A stretch of 27,763 bases of DNA from a virus: positions 1 to 27,763 of IMG/VR virus record IMGVR_UViG_3300009149_004527, one strand, 5' to 3'. Both the position numbers and the translations under genes were made by a program. The notes under the pieces were generated by a model, which ran no database searches, had not been told where the DNA came from, and saw nothing but the letters and a program-made list of their open reading frames with translations. This document shows, in pieces, positions 1 through 8,800 of this stretch; positions within the stretch are counted from its first letter, which is position 1; each line of letters opens with the position of its first letter.

Positions 1-384
1 AACAAGATCACCTGAGAAATGTAGAGCCGCTTCCATCCTGGCAGCGTAGCTAGCTACCCTCTGGAGGATAGCTGTCTTATCTTTTATATCTTTTACAGTA
101 GCTAGAGAATTTGCATAAGGTGTAAGTTTATCTTCCTTAAGGGCGCCTACTATACGCATCCTGTCAGAGTTAGCAGCTGTAGAGAACCTACGTGCCCAAG
201 CCAGCATACCTTCTAACGTCTCTTCCGGACGTTGGTTGTACTCACTGGAGAAGTCCAGGTCTGCCGGCTTCTTTCCAACAGGAGACGAGGACTTCATCTG
301 GTGTAGATTGTTCTCTCTATAGTATTCTATCAAAGCTTTTCTATACTGCTGTATCTTCATATCAACTGGAAAATGCTTAGCCAT
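1..384 (-). CDS. Unrecognised phage protein, N-terminal 128 residues (3' end outside window)
   Basis: The reading frame is open from the ATG at 384 to the window edge, giving 128 codons with no stop. The protein begins MAKHFPVDMKIQQYRKAL and is mixed charged and helical-looking, with no signal peptide or membrane segment. The start is supported by a GAGGTGG SD-like stretch and by an 8-base overlap with the end of the 661-aa baseplate-like gene (ATGGCTAA), which suggests translational coupling. I do not recognise a family. Being last in a tail/baseplate gene run, it is probably another virion or tail-assembly component, but that is only context. The C-terminus is missing, so its true length is unknown. 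Confidence 0.75.
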   Translation of the reverse strand, partial: MAKHFPVDMKIQQYRKALIEYYRENNLHQMKSSSPVGKKPADLDFSSEYNQRPEETLEGMLAWARRFSTAANSDRMRIVGALKEDKLTPYANSLATVKDIKDKTAILQRVASYAARMEAALHFSGDLV

Positions 385-2362
385 GCGCAACCACCTCACT
401 TATTTCTACATAACAAGTATCATCATCATAGGTATTGTCAGGGTGAAGGTCATAGACACATCCGTTATTGTACTCAGCGTGTCTTATCCTTTTTAGTATT
501 ATACCCTCACCTATAATGAACTCGTCCCCTTCTCCGTAAGAGTTGGATCCATTATAGTCAATTCCTTCATCATACAAGAGCTTTTTGATTATATGATAAC
601 CAGTAGTCTTTACTATCTCCCTAATTTCAAATACGTTACAGAAGTTTGAGTTCTTTATAGGATCATCAAACCTAGGGAGACTATCAAAGAAAAGACCCCT
701 ATCATGCTGAAGGGACTCAGTCCAGTGAGTTGTGTCAAAGACCATACCTTCATCAAATCCATACATCTCATCATGGTAGTAAGGAACTTCCTGGCCCTTT
801 AGAAAATCATATACTAAGAAGTCATACCTCTCAGACGCATCATACTGAGCGTACGGGCATTTAATTCTAGTCTTACCATAAGAGTATATCTTCTCTTCTA
901 GGTAGAACGTATCCCATGGGTCCTTAAGTATGTTAGCTGTAGATATTACCAGAGGCCTGGCTCTGTATGGTTTAATAAAGCTAATAGCTTCTTTAAGAAC
1001 ATCAATGTCAATCCTTGGATTAAGATTAAAATATAAACCTGTGGCTGCTACAAAGTAAGACTGCAGATCCATTAGGAGCGTGTCAGCTGTTTCTATTGCT
1101 TTTCCTTCTACGATCTTCTGAGCAATAAAAACATAAAATGGTTCATTAATAGAACGTAGCTCTGGTCCTACCTTGTTGACTACGTTATCTACAATTCTGT
1201 AGTTTCCCTCAGAAGTGAACGTACTGATGAATTCATTAAGCTTAGTCTTCCTAGTCCTATACTCAGAAGCCTCAATGTTTCCTACCAGATCGTTATACTC
1301 AGTAATGATTATAGAAAATGCTGAGTTGTAGTCTTCAATAGTCTTTGTATAGTCTATCTTTCTAACTGGGTACTGATCAACTAGCTGCTCATCATGAACA
1401 GCCTGGCCGTCATCATATTCAATAGAGCCATCGCCAAACACATGAGCTGGGCCTCCAGAAGTGGCAGCCTGCTCAGGAATCTTTGTGGCATCCCATCCAT
1501 ACCCATACTCCCAGCATAATGTATGTGCCAGAATAATTTCAGTAAATGAAAGGTTCTGTTCCCACATCTCTGAATAGATAGGCTTAGAAGAGATACTACC
1601 TGTGTTCTCAAGCTCAGCTAGCTCTGAGGACACGAGGGAGGCTATGAATGCAGACACTCTACTTGATGTTCCAAAGACATCATAGTCTGCCAATACAGAG
1701 AAGTACGGAGTCTTTGCTGGAAGCTTCCATGGCTCTGTTGCTTCGAGAGCTGCTATTTCAGAGGACGTTAATCTCCATAGAGGATCATCTTGGATAATAG
1801 GATCATCTACAAAGAAGGTAAGGGCAGATGCGGCTGTGGACGAACCGCCGTAAGCAACCTTAGACGTAATAAGATAATCACCACCAACTACCTCAACCCA
1901 GTGCTCAAGTATTCGAACACTCGGGAACCCCAGAAGCTTCACTATGTCAGCAACACCCTGGACAGTTCCCATGGACTTATAGATATTGAATAGGTCAGCT
2001 AGGATATATCTCCTGGTTCCATTATCAAACAGATGAAAGATATCAAACCCATATGACTTTAAGAACTCAGCCACGGCCTCATCCGGAATAACAAATGGAT
2101 TGGAGATAGATCTCCTGAGGACTGCAATGGTCCTCAGCGTTGCAAATATCTCAAGCAAAGTAAGAAACAGCTTGGCTGTCTCCTCATTATAAATATTTGG
2201 TTGAATAAGAACTTTTTCTATAAAGTCCTTCATGTCTTTATAAGACTGGTTAGCAATACTTAGCAGAGCAGGCTTTCCGGTGATTCCTACCTGTGACAGA
2301 TAAGTGTCGTCACCTGTCCGATAGTAACTAAGTATATTTTGAAATAAATCGGTTACCTGCAT
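377..2362 (-). CDS. Putative baseplate/tail structural protein (661 aa)
   Basis: A long acidic protein without signal peptide or obvious membrane segment. Around residues 120-150 it carries an aromatic and hydrophobic stretch ending in a GT..G....LLGF pattern (G132-T133 to about F146). This resembles the GT-x-x-G-hhhhLLG element in baseplate-wedge-type tail proteins such as the P2 gpI family; I infer a similar role from that and from its place downstream of the tape measure gene. The rest is rich in D, Y and F, as is common in virion proteins. The start has ATGGAGTG upstream and lies 10 bases after the preceding metallopeptidase stop; the end overlaps the next gene by 8 bases. It could also be another baseplate or neck component. 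The coding call is sure, the function is not. Confidence 0.6.
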   Translation of the reverse strand: MQVTDLFQNILSYYRTGDDTYLSQVGITGKPALLSIANQSYKDMKDFIEKVLIQPNIYNEETAKLFLTLLEIFATLRTIAVLRRSISNPFVIPDEAVAEFLKSYGFDIFHLFDNGTRRYILADLFNIYKSMGTVQGVADIVKLLGFPSVRILEHWVEVVGGDYLITSKVAYGGSSTAASALTFFVDDPIIQDDPLWRLTSSEIAALEATEPWKLPAKTPYFSVLADYDVFGTSSRVSAFIASLVSSELAELENTGSISSKPIYSEMWEQNLSFTEIILAHTLCWEYGYGWDATKIPEQAATSGGPAHVFGDGSIEYDDGQAVHDEQLVDQYPVRKIDYTKTIEDYNSAFSIIITEYNDLVGNIEASEYRTRKTKLNEFISTFTSEGNYRIVDNVVNKVGPELRSINEPFYVFIAQKIVEGKAIETADTLLMDLQSYFVAATGLYFNLNPRIDIDVLKEAISFIKPYRARPLVISTANILKDPWDTFYLEEKIYSYGKTRIKCPYAQYDASERYDFLVYDFLKGQEVPYYHDEMYGFDEGMVFDTTHWTESLQHDRGLFFDSLPRFDDPIKNSNFCNVFEIREIVKTTGYHIIKKLLYDEGIDYNGSNSYGEGDEFIIGEGIILKRIRHAEYNNGCVYDLHPDNTYDDDTCYVEISEVVAHG

Positions 2363-2372
2363 TTACACTCCA

Positions 2373-3503
2373 TTACCCAGGGTATCCAATAATTGGGATA
2401 GCCTTGGCAGCCTTAGCGTCTACCCTTGTGAGGGTATCGCTGATTTTGTTAATAACCTTATAGATAGTTTCTTCCTTAATAGAAGCCAGCAGTTCCATGT
2501 CTTCATCAGTTATACCAGGAGGTCTATCTTGCTGTCCTACTGCAACTGACTCAAGGTTAGCAAGCCTGCGCTTAATGGCAGGGTGTGCTCGCAAGGGAAT
2601 GAACTTGTCGATCAGTGACCTCAGCTCATCAGCTTCATCAAGAAGATCTTTTGTGGCTATCTCCTGGTCCTTAGCAACTGGAACACCTCTATACTTTGCC
2701 GTGATCCGCTTTAATCCAGATCTTAATGGATCATTATATCCAACATCCTTAACAAAGTTGTCAGCGTTCCACTCCCCAGCCTGAGAATAGAAGTTTGATA
2801 TATAAAACAGTGATGTACACAGACCGTACAGTATAGCTGTCTTTGGAGTAAGTGCATCAATCTTCTTCATATGGCCTTCTGGAACAAACTTTCTTATTTT
2901 ATGCTTAAGGTTAGTAATAAGCTCAGGCATAGGTTCTCTTTCTTTCTTCCCCCTAGAATAATCGAATTCAAGCTTAAGGCTAACAATAGCAGCCAATGCC
3001 ATTACTGCAAAGATTGTATTGTGTGGGAAGAGTGGTTTATACCCAACCCAGTGACCTATCTCATGTAAACAGACTGCCAGGACCTCTTCTTCTGATAGAA
3101 GATCAGTAAGCCCTGTTGTAACAGTCATCATGATTTTGAATCCTGGAGGAGCTGTAAAATGGATCTTCCCATCAGATCCTTTTTTCCCTTCTAGGCCTTT
3201 GTTATGAAGTTTGGCAGTCATTAGTAATGACTGTATAATTGCGTTAAGCACAGGGAGGGGAAGAGAAGCTACCTGGTAAAGACTCTTTGATGTTGCTCCG
3301 GGGATAGTCCATGCGTTTGGGACTGATATAGGTGCCTTAAGGACCTGGATTTCAATCCCAGTAGTCTTATCTTTGAGCATGTTACCAACTTCAGTATAGT
3401 CGCTAAGTAGCCCTGGAGTTATTGAAGATAGCAGCATCTCCGGATCCAACGATGTTATCTTTGGGAACAATGTAGAGAGGATTACTTTTTCTCTATTAGC
3501 CAT
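2373..3503 (-). CDS. M48-like zinc metallopeptidase, membrane-associated (downstream copy of tandem pair)
   Basis: The elements of the M48 (HtpX/Ste24-like) family occur in order: VPNAWTIPG at about 61-69 (compare the family NAFxxPG), HEIGH at 147-151 giving two zinc-binding histidines and the catalytic Glu148, a probable third ligand E244 in GEWNAD (family ExxAD), and AHPAIKRRLANL at about 306-317, matching the C-terminal THP...R...L element. Hydrophobic stretches at about 163-178 and 221-239 could sit in a membrane, as in HtpX. It lies 3 bases after the stop of a clear paralogue and shares its architecture, including the MxxLxPPxF-like segment before the active site. It would cleave proteins, probably at the membrane; the substrate is unknown. 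An M48 enzyme in a virion gene cluster is unusual. Confidence 0.8.
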   Translation of the reverse strand: MANREKVILSTLFPKITSLDPEMLLSSITPGLLSDYTEVGNMLKDKTTGIEIQVLKAPISVPNAWTIPGATSKSLYQVASLPLPVLNAIIQSLLMTAKLHNKGLEGKKGSDGKIHFTAPPGFKIMMTVTTGLTDLLSEEEVLAVCLHEIGHWVGYKPLFPHNTIFAVMALAAIVSLKLEFDYSRGKKEREPMPELITNLKHKIRKFVPEGHMKKIDALTPKTAILYGLCTSLFYISNFYSQAGEWNADNFVKDVGYNDPLRSGLKRITAKYRGVPVAKDQEIATKDLLDEADELRSLIDKFIPLRAHPAIKRRLANLESVAVGQQDRPPGITDEDMELLASIKEETIYKVINKISDTLTRVDAKAAKAIPIIGYPG

Positions 3504-3505
3504 AG

Positions 3506-4576
3506 TTAGCTTCCTTTAGTAATAAAAATTTTACCGAGAGCTGCCAGACCTGCATCTATTTTTCCCATAACAACTTTAACCAGGTCTTTAGCTTTTTCCA
3601 TAACAAAGATCTTGATGTCACTCAGGTCTTCGGTCATCGTTTCCTCATTAGTGGAAGCAAGGGCTTTCATTCTCTTAATCAAACTTGGATGGGTGGCAAG
3701 TGGAATAATACTATCCATCAGCTCCTCTATCTGTGATGACATTGCTTCTATCTTTTGACGAGCACGTCCGTAACCACTGCTAGGAATTTTGTTTCTATAA
3801 GGATGACCAAGGTCATCAAATACCTTGAAGGCGCCAATTAAATTGTCAGCATGGCCAACAGACTTAACAAATTCGTCTGCCTGCATCTCCGCAGTCCTTG
3901 AGGCTAGTGCTCCAAGAACCGAGCTACTGAAGAATATTACTCCAAGCAACGATCCATAAACAGCCAATCTAATCTTTAAAGGAATTTCTTCCATCCCTGC
4001 AGGAAGATGGCTTTGTAGAGGGTCATCTGCCATAATTGCTGGGAATGCCAGTAAACTAAGTAGTGACAACATGGACCATCCACGGGAAGACATTATCTTT
4101 GGATACTCTACCCAATGACCTATTTCATGAAGCTGAACACCAAATCTCTGCTCAGGTGTTAGTTTTGACTTTAGACCTTTTGTCTGAACCATCATAAGAC
4201 TAAACCGGGGCGGTGAAGAAAATATAACACGGCCATTCTTCCCGGCACGACCACTCAAAGATGCTGAGTATAGCTTTTTCATCATCATAAGAGATATGAG
4301 GTTACCTGCTATAAGCCCACCACCAGGAATTAAATTAGTCAATACCTGAAGCTGTGCCATCCCCGTTGTACTTACACCAGGGTATGTATAGGCATTAGGT
4401 ACAGACATGGAGTTAAGTCTGATATCAGTCTTAAGTCCGGATGTCTTACGTGCAAATGCCTTGGTATCTCCTTCGTCTTTCCCAAGAAGCATTGGAAAAA
4501 TCATTTGAGCAATTCCGCTTGCGTCTCCTAAGAATTGTGGGAAGAACTTTGCTAAGAAATCAACATTAGTGTTCAT
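3506..4576 (-). CDS. M48-like zinc metallopeptidase, membrane-associated (upstream copy of tandem pair)
   Basis: The same architecture as the next gene: VPNAYTYPG at about 59-67, HEIGHW at 150-155 with catalytic Glu151, a probable third zinc ligand E230 in AEMQADEFVKSVG, and IPLATHPSLIKRMKAL at about 291-306. Hydrophobic stretches near 166-182 and 204-224 are candidate membrane segments. All expected M48 zinc and catalytic residues are present, so it is probably active. It is the first gene after the 15-bp promoter-like motif at 4611-4625, with the start 35 bases downstream behind AAGGAG, so the pair probably forms its own transcription unit. Divergence between copies is high outside the motifs, pointing to an old duplication. 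The substrate is unknown: virion proteins, host membrane proteins or a peptidoglycan-associated target are all possible. Confidence 0.8.
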   Translation of the reverse strand: MNTNVDFLAKFFPQFLGDASGIAQMIFPMLLGKDEGDTKAFARKTSGLKTDIRLNSMSVPNAYTYPGVSTTGMAQLQVLTNLIPGGGLIAGNLISLMMMKKLYSASLSGRAGKNGRVIFSSPPRFSLMMVQTKGLKSKLTPEQRFGVQLHEIGHWVEYPKIMSSRGWSMLSLLSLLAFPAIMADDPLQSHLPAGMEEIPLKIRLAVYGSLLGVIFFSSSVLGALASRTAEMQADEFVKSVGHADNLIGAFKVFDDLGHPYRNKIPSSGYGRARQKIEAMSSQIEELMDSIIPLATHPSLIKRMKALASTNEETMTEDLSDIKIFVMEKAKDLVKVVMGKIDAGLAALGKIFITKGS

Positions 4577-4610
4577 GAAATAATCTCCTTTTATGTATTT
4601 TAAATTACAT

Positions 4611-4625
4611 TCAATTATTGTGTTT
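4611..4625 (-). promoter_or_regulatory. Candidate phage promoter motif, copy 1
   Basis: The minus strand reads AAACACAATAATTGA, identical over the core to copies at 18402, 21845 and (one mismatch) 24026. It sits in the 54-base gap between the 396-aa gene and the tandem metallopeptidases, pointing toward them. The following leader is AT-rich and contains the AAGGAG ribosome site. Conservation across four unrelated gene boundaries indicates a regulatory role; the promoter assignment is inference. Confidence 0.6.
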
Positions 4626-4630
4626 CTGCT

Positions 4631-5821
4631 TTATAGCCCTGTAACCTTATTTGCAATAGCATAATCACAAACTTTCCTAAAGAATCCGAACTCCATTACG
4701 GCTTCCAGGAGATTTCCGGACCTCTGTGTGTACCCAGCTGGGATGGTACCACCTGCTTCAAAGGCGACAGTATCATTGATTATTTGTGCTAGTGGAACTG
4801 CTGATGTAGATGGAGTGTACCCTGTACCTTGTCTAAAGCTGAAGAACTGAGCTACAGCTGCTTCAGCCTCAACTAAGTCTGATCCTGTATACCATGCAGC
4901 TAACCCATTAATAAAACTGGCTCCAGTGCCACCCTTATACACAGATATCCCTACCAAAGGCTTATACCTATTAAAGAAAGTATCAGACATATCTTCTTCT
5001 GGGTATGATGTCATTGATACATCATAACTACCAGACGTAAACGCGCTCTCAAACAAAAGGGAGAACATAGAGTTAACCTCATATGACTGATAATCTGGTT
5101 GTGCCAAGTTGAAGAATGGAGTCTTCTTTTGTACAGGAAACTCATCTGAGTTCTTTTGTAGATAGTAGTTCAGCTCTAGACTGACCACGTTATTATCCAT
5201 AACACAGTCCAGAGGTCTGAAGAAGAAAGTGTTTCTGATGTATTCATCAATCTTTGGGATGGCTTCTGTTATACTAAGCAATGGAATCCCAACAGTCTCA
5301 GCGTTTACAATGTCCAGGTAATCATTATAGATATATCTGTTTGAAACTACTGCCTCAAGATCTGCTATTTCATGATGTGCCGCAGTCAATTGTAACTTAA
5401 ATGCCGCTCTATTATTAGGCATTGTATAGTCCAGATTGATTGTTTCATATAGCAAGGTTTCCCCATTGAGGTTTGTGAACAAGACGTACTCTCCTAGTTT
5501 TGGCTCAAAGTAGGATGTCCTGGGAATAACTATGGTTGGACGGATAGACTCTACCCGGGTAGTTCCCTTCTCATTCCCAACAAGGGATGGAGGAGCACCT
5601 TCTCCAAAGAAGGTAGGTACCAGGGATATCTTATTGAACCGTCTTCCTGATAGCACCCCGATATCCTGGTAGGATGCCACATAGTTTTCATCCCATATAC
5701 TGTTAGGGATATCTAAGGAGTAGTATGTGCAAAATACCGCAGGAGGGCTTTTGCTGTATACATCATGAGTAAGGGTAATGAATTCTTCCAGGTATCCGTA
5801 ATAGTGTTTTACCAAACTCAT
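4631..5821 (-). CDS. Putative virion/tail protein of unknown function (396 aa)
   Basis: A soluble-looking protein rich in Y, F, N and P without signal peptide, membrane segment or catalytic motif that I recognise. The beta-rich composition and the place directly after the tape measure gene fit a tail or baseplate component. Its ATG shares one base with the tape measure stop codon (TAATG), implying translational coupling and similar timing of expression. It ends just before the promoter-like motif at 4611-4625 and so is the last gene of the tape-measure run. The C-terminal third, rich in G, A and S with AWYTGSDLVEAEAAV, looks like a structural domain. No specific T4 counterpart can be named by eye. 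Confidence 0.6.
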   Translation of the reverse strand: MSLVKHYYGYLEEFITLTHDVYSKSPPAVFCTYYSLDIPNSIWDENYVASYQDIGVLSGRRFNKISLVPTFFGEGAPPSLVGNEKGTTRVESIRPTIVIPRTSYFEPKLGEYVLFTNLNGETLLYETINLDYTMPNNRAAFKLQLTAAHHEIADLEAVVSNRYIYNDYLDIVNAETVGIPLLSITEAIPKIDEYIRNTFFFRPLDCVMDNNVVSLELNYYLQKNSDEFPVQKKTPFFNLAQPDYQSYEVNSMFSLLFESAFTSGSYDVSMTSYPEEDMSDTFFNRYKPLVGISVYKGGTGASFINGLAAWYTGSDLVEAEAAVAQFFSFRQGTGYTPSTSAVPLAQIINDTVAFEAGGTIPAGYTQRSGNLLEAVMEFGFFRKVCDYAIANKVTGL

Positions 5822-8800
5822 TAGCTTATTCCTTTCGCCAGCTGGACTAGAGTCATATCATAAGGTGTAATTGGCGTGTTATTTACGGTACTACTTGATG
5901 AGGAGCTAGTATTATTCGATGGTGAGTTTGTGTTAACAGATGTTATAGAAGTCATCACTTTCTTGAACTGACCATTCTGTACTCTAGCAGAATCCTCTTG
6001 TCTCTGCATAAGAGTTTCAGCTTCTTTCTTTCTCTTTGCATCTTCTGCAGCCTGTGCGGCCTCTCTTTCTTTATCAAAAGTTGGGAATTCCTTAACCTTT
6101 CCTTGGGAGGTTTCCATAAAGCCTGAAAGTGCTTCCTGTACCCCTGGCAGCTTATCTAATTGTAAAGTAGAGACCATCTTCTTAGCCATACCAAGTTCTG
6201 CACTAAGGACTTTCTTTATTGATGATGTCACACCCGGAACTGCTCCAAGAACAGAAGCATTCTTTTTAACCATCTGCACGAATGATCCAACCATCTTTGA
6301 CTGAAGAAGTTGCTGGATCTCAGGACTAGAGGATAATTCCCCTTTAAGACCACTAAAAAGTTTTCCGGCCAGTCTTCCCATTAAAGCACCAGCTGCACTC
6401 ATTGGTAGCACTTCAACATTTGTCTTAGGCATAACTATTTCAGGACCACGCTCACCTACCATAGAAACCTGATTAAGTGGTGGAATGCCTCCTATGGCAT
6501 AGCCTTTAACGCCACCAGAGCTACTACCAAAGCCACCTTCTTCTTCTTTTGCTTCGCCTAAAAACAATCTACCAAAATAATATTTACGTATACCGGAAGT
6601 AATCATATCCAGAAGCTTTCCAGGAAGATCCCTGAAGAATCCAACTACAGAATCCCAAACATTTCCAGCAGACTCCTTAAGAAATTCCCATATTCGTTTG
6701 GGAATCCCCATAATATTTTTCCAAATGTTCTCCATACCTACACTAAGGTAACTAAAGAAGTTACCAATACCCTTTACAATATCTGTCACTCCACCAATAA
6801 ATCCCTTTATTTTATTAAAGGCAGGCTTAATAAACTGCTTGTTAAACTTGGCAGCTTCTACCTTAACATCACCTAACCACTTCTTAAAGCCTTTCCACCA
6901 TATGCCACCAAGCCATTTAAGTGGAGTAAGGAGCCACGAAATAAGACCACCTATTAATTTTAATCCGCCCCAGACAATGCCAAGCCACATTTTTGTTGGT
7001 TTAAGCAGAAGTTTAACACCCTCCCATAGGGTTCCTACAATAGCTTTATCAAGTTCCCATATTAAGGACACTACTCCTTTTATCCCATCCCATATAGTTC
7101 CGATAAGATTTTTGATGGCATCTGTTGCTGGAGAGATGAGCTTAAAAAATCCACCTATGAAATCTGACATCTTCTTGAAAGGAGCTATGAGCATATCGTT
7201 AAGGGCTGTTCCGGCTTTTGTCATAGCATCACCTACCCAACCCATAAATCCAGAGATCTTTTGCATTATCCAAACAGTCCCTTCTAGGACTTTATTAATA
7301 GCACCAAACACTAATTTAAGCCCTCCCCATACCAGTATTACCATAGGAAGGATACCAGGTATCATAATAGTGATGAGTGGTTTCATAATAGCCTTAATAA
7401 TTTTCCATCCAGCCATTAGTGTATCCTTTATCAACACAAGGAAGGTTGATAGTACGTTTCCGACTAAGGCGACTGTTTTCTTAATTGAGGCTAGTGTGCC
7501 GTCAATAAGTTTCTGAACAGACTTTGGCATGTATTTTTTGAAGATAAGCCCTACGGCAACACCTACACCAACTACTACTAAAGCTATGAGAACTGCGGGA
7601 TTAAACAAGTTAAGCAATGTAAAGATGGCTGGCTGCAGAGTACCTGCCCAGAAGTTTGCACCCCATACCTGGATTCCTTCTATGGCATACATCAAAGACC
7701 CTTTTTGGTTCTTTGGTCCAAAAACGAACTTAAATCCTTTGACAACATACCCAATACCAGAAGCTAGGGCCCTTCCCCATTTCCCCCAATCATTTAGCCA
7801 TGCTTGAAGTTTGCCTAATGTTCCTAGCTTAACTGTATTCTCTGCAGTCTGTTCTGTTGCCTGAACTATCCTGTGCATGTCCATAGCTGCATCTGCTTTC
7901 CTACCTTCTTCTACAGATTCACTTGTAACTTCTTGAGCTGCTACATCTACTGCACCACTATTAGAAAGATCAACAGTAGGCGCATCTTTTGCAAAAGTCT
8001 GTAAGTAGTCTGGGCCTGGTACTCCAGCTAGGTTTTTATTAGTAGACGTTATTACCATATACTGGTCCCTAACAAAGTCCTTCATAGAGTCGATCATGCC
8101 ACTAATCCAGCCCTTCTGCCCTTCAGTTTGCTTTTTAGCCTCAGCAGTACCTTTTTCTATGGCGTTAGTTGTCTTATTAGCTTCAGCTTTCCGTACTTCC
8201 ACTGCTTTTGTGAACTCCTCTTTAAAAGTAGCAGTGGTGTTTTGTACTGCATCTGGGATAGTCTTAGCTACATTTAACACCTTTTCCATTAGAGAAGTAT
8301 CTTTACTGTTAGTATTTTCTGCCACCACAGCTGCTAGCTGTTGTCCATCGACCATAGCAGTCATACCAGGGCACATGCACTCTAGCAGCTTAGTCATAAT
8401 ATCAACCATTAATGTTGAGTTTTTAGCAATAAGTGTAATCTCTGGTGATTTAACACTGGTAGCCGCGCTTCCAAGCGCAATGGATAACCAGTCAATCTCA
8501 CCAGTCTCAACCTTCTTAAATAGGTCTTTCATACTAGCTCCAAGAGCCTTACCTGCTTGGTTAAACGCACCGCCAGCTATAGCCATAGACGCGCCCCACA
8601 AACCTTGGTCGCTTGCTCCTGGGATCTTCTTCTTTAATGTTTGGTAGATAGCCTCGGCTCCGCCCATAAAAACGTTACCAGCGTCTCGCATCCACTTAGT
8701 AGCCGCCTTACCGGCCTTAGAGTCCAAGAAGTCTTCATAAGTGTCTGCAGCCTTCTGCCAGTATGGTGTAATGACATCATTAACTTTGTCATGCATCTGC

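Noticed and set aside
6839-7516. Long plus-strand open frame (225 aa) opposite the tape measure gene
   Set aside because: It is fully antisense to a strongly supported gene, rich in Pro/Ser from reversed codons, without a ribosome site or recognisable domain.
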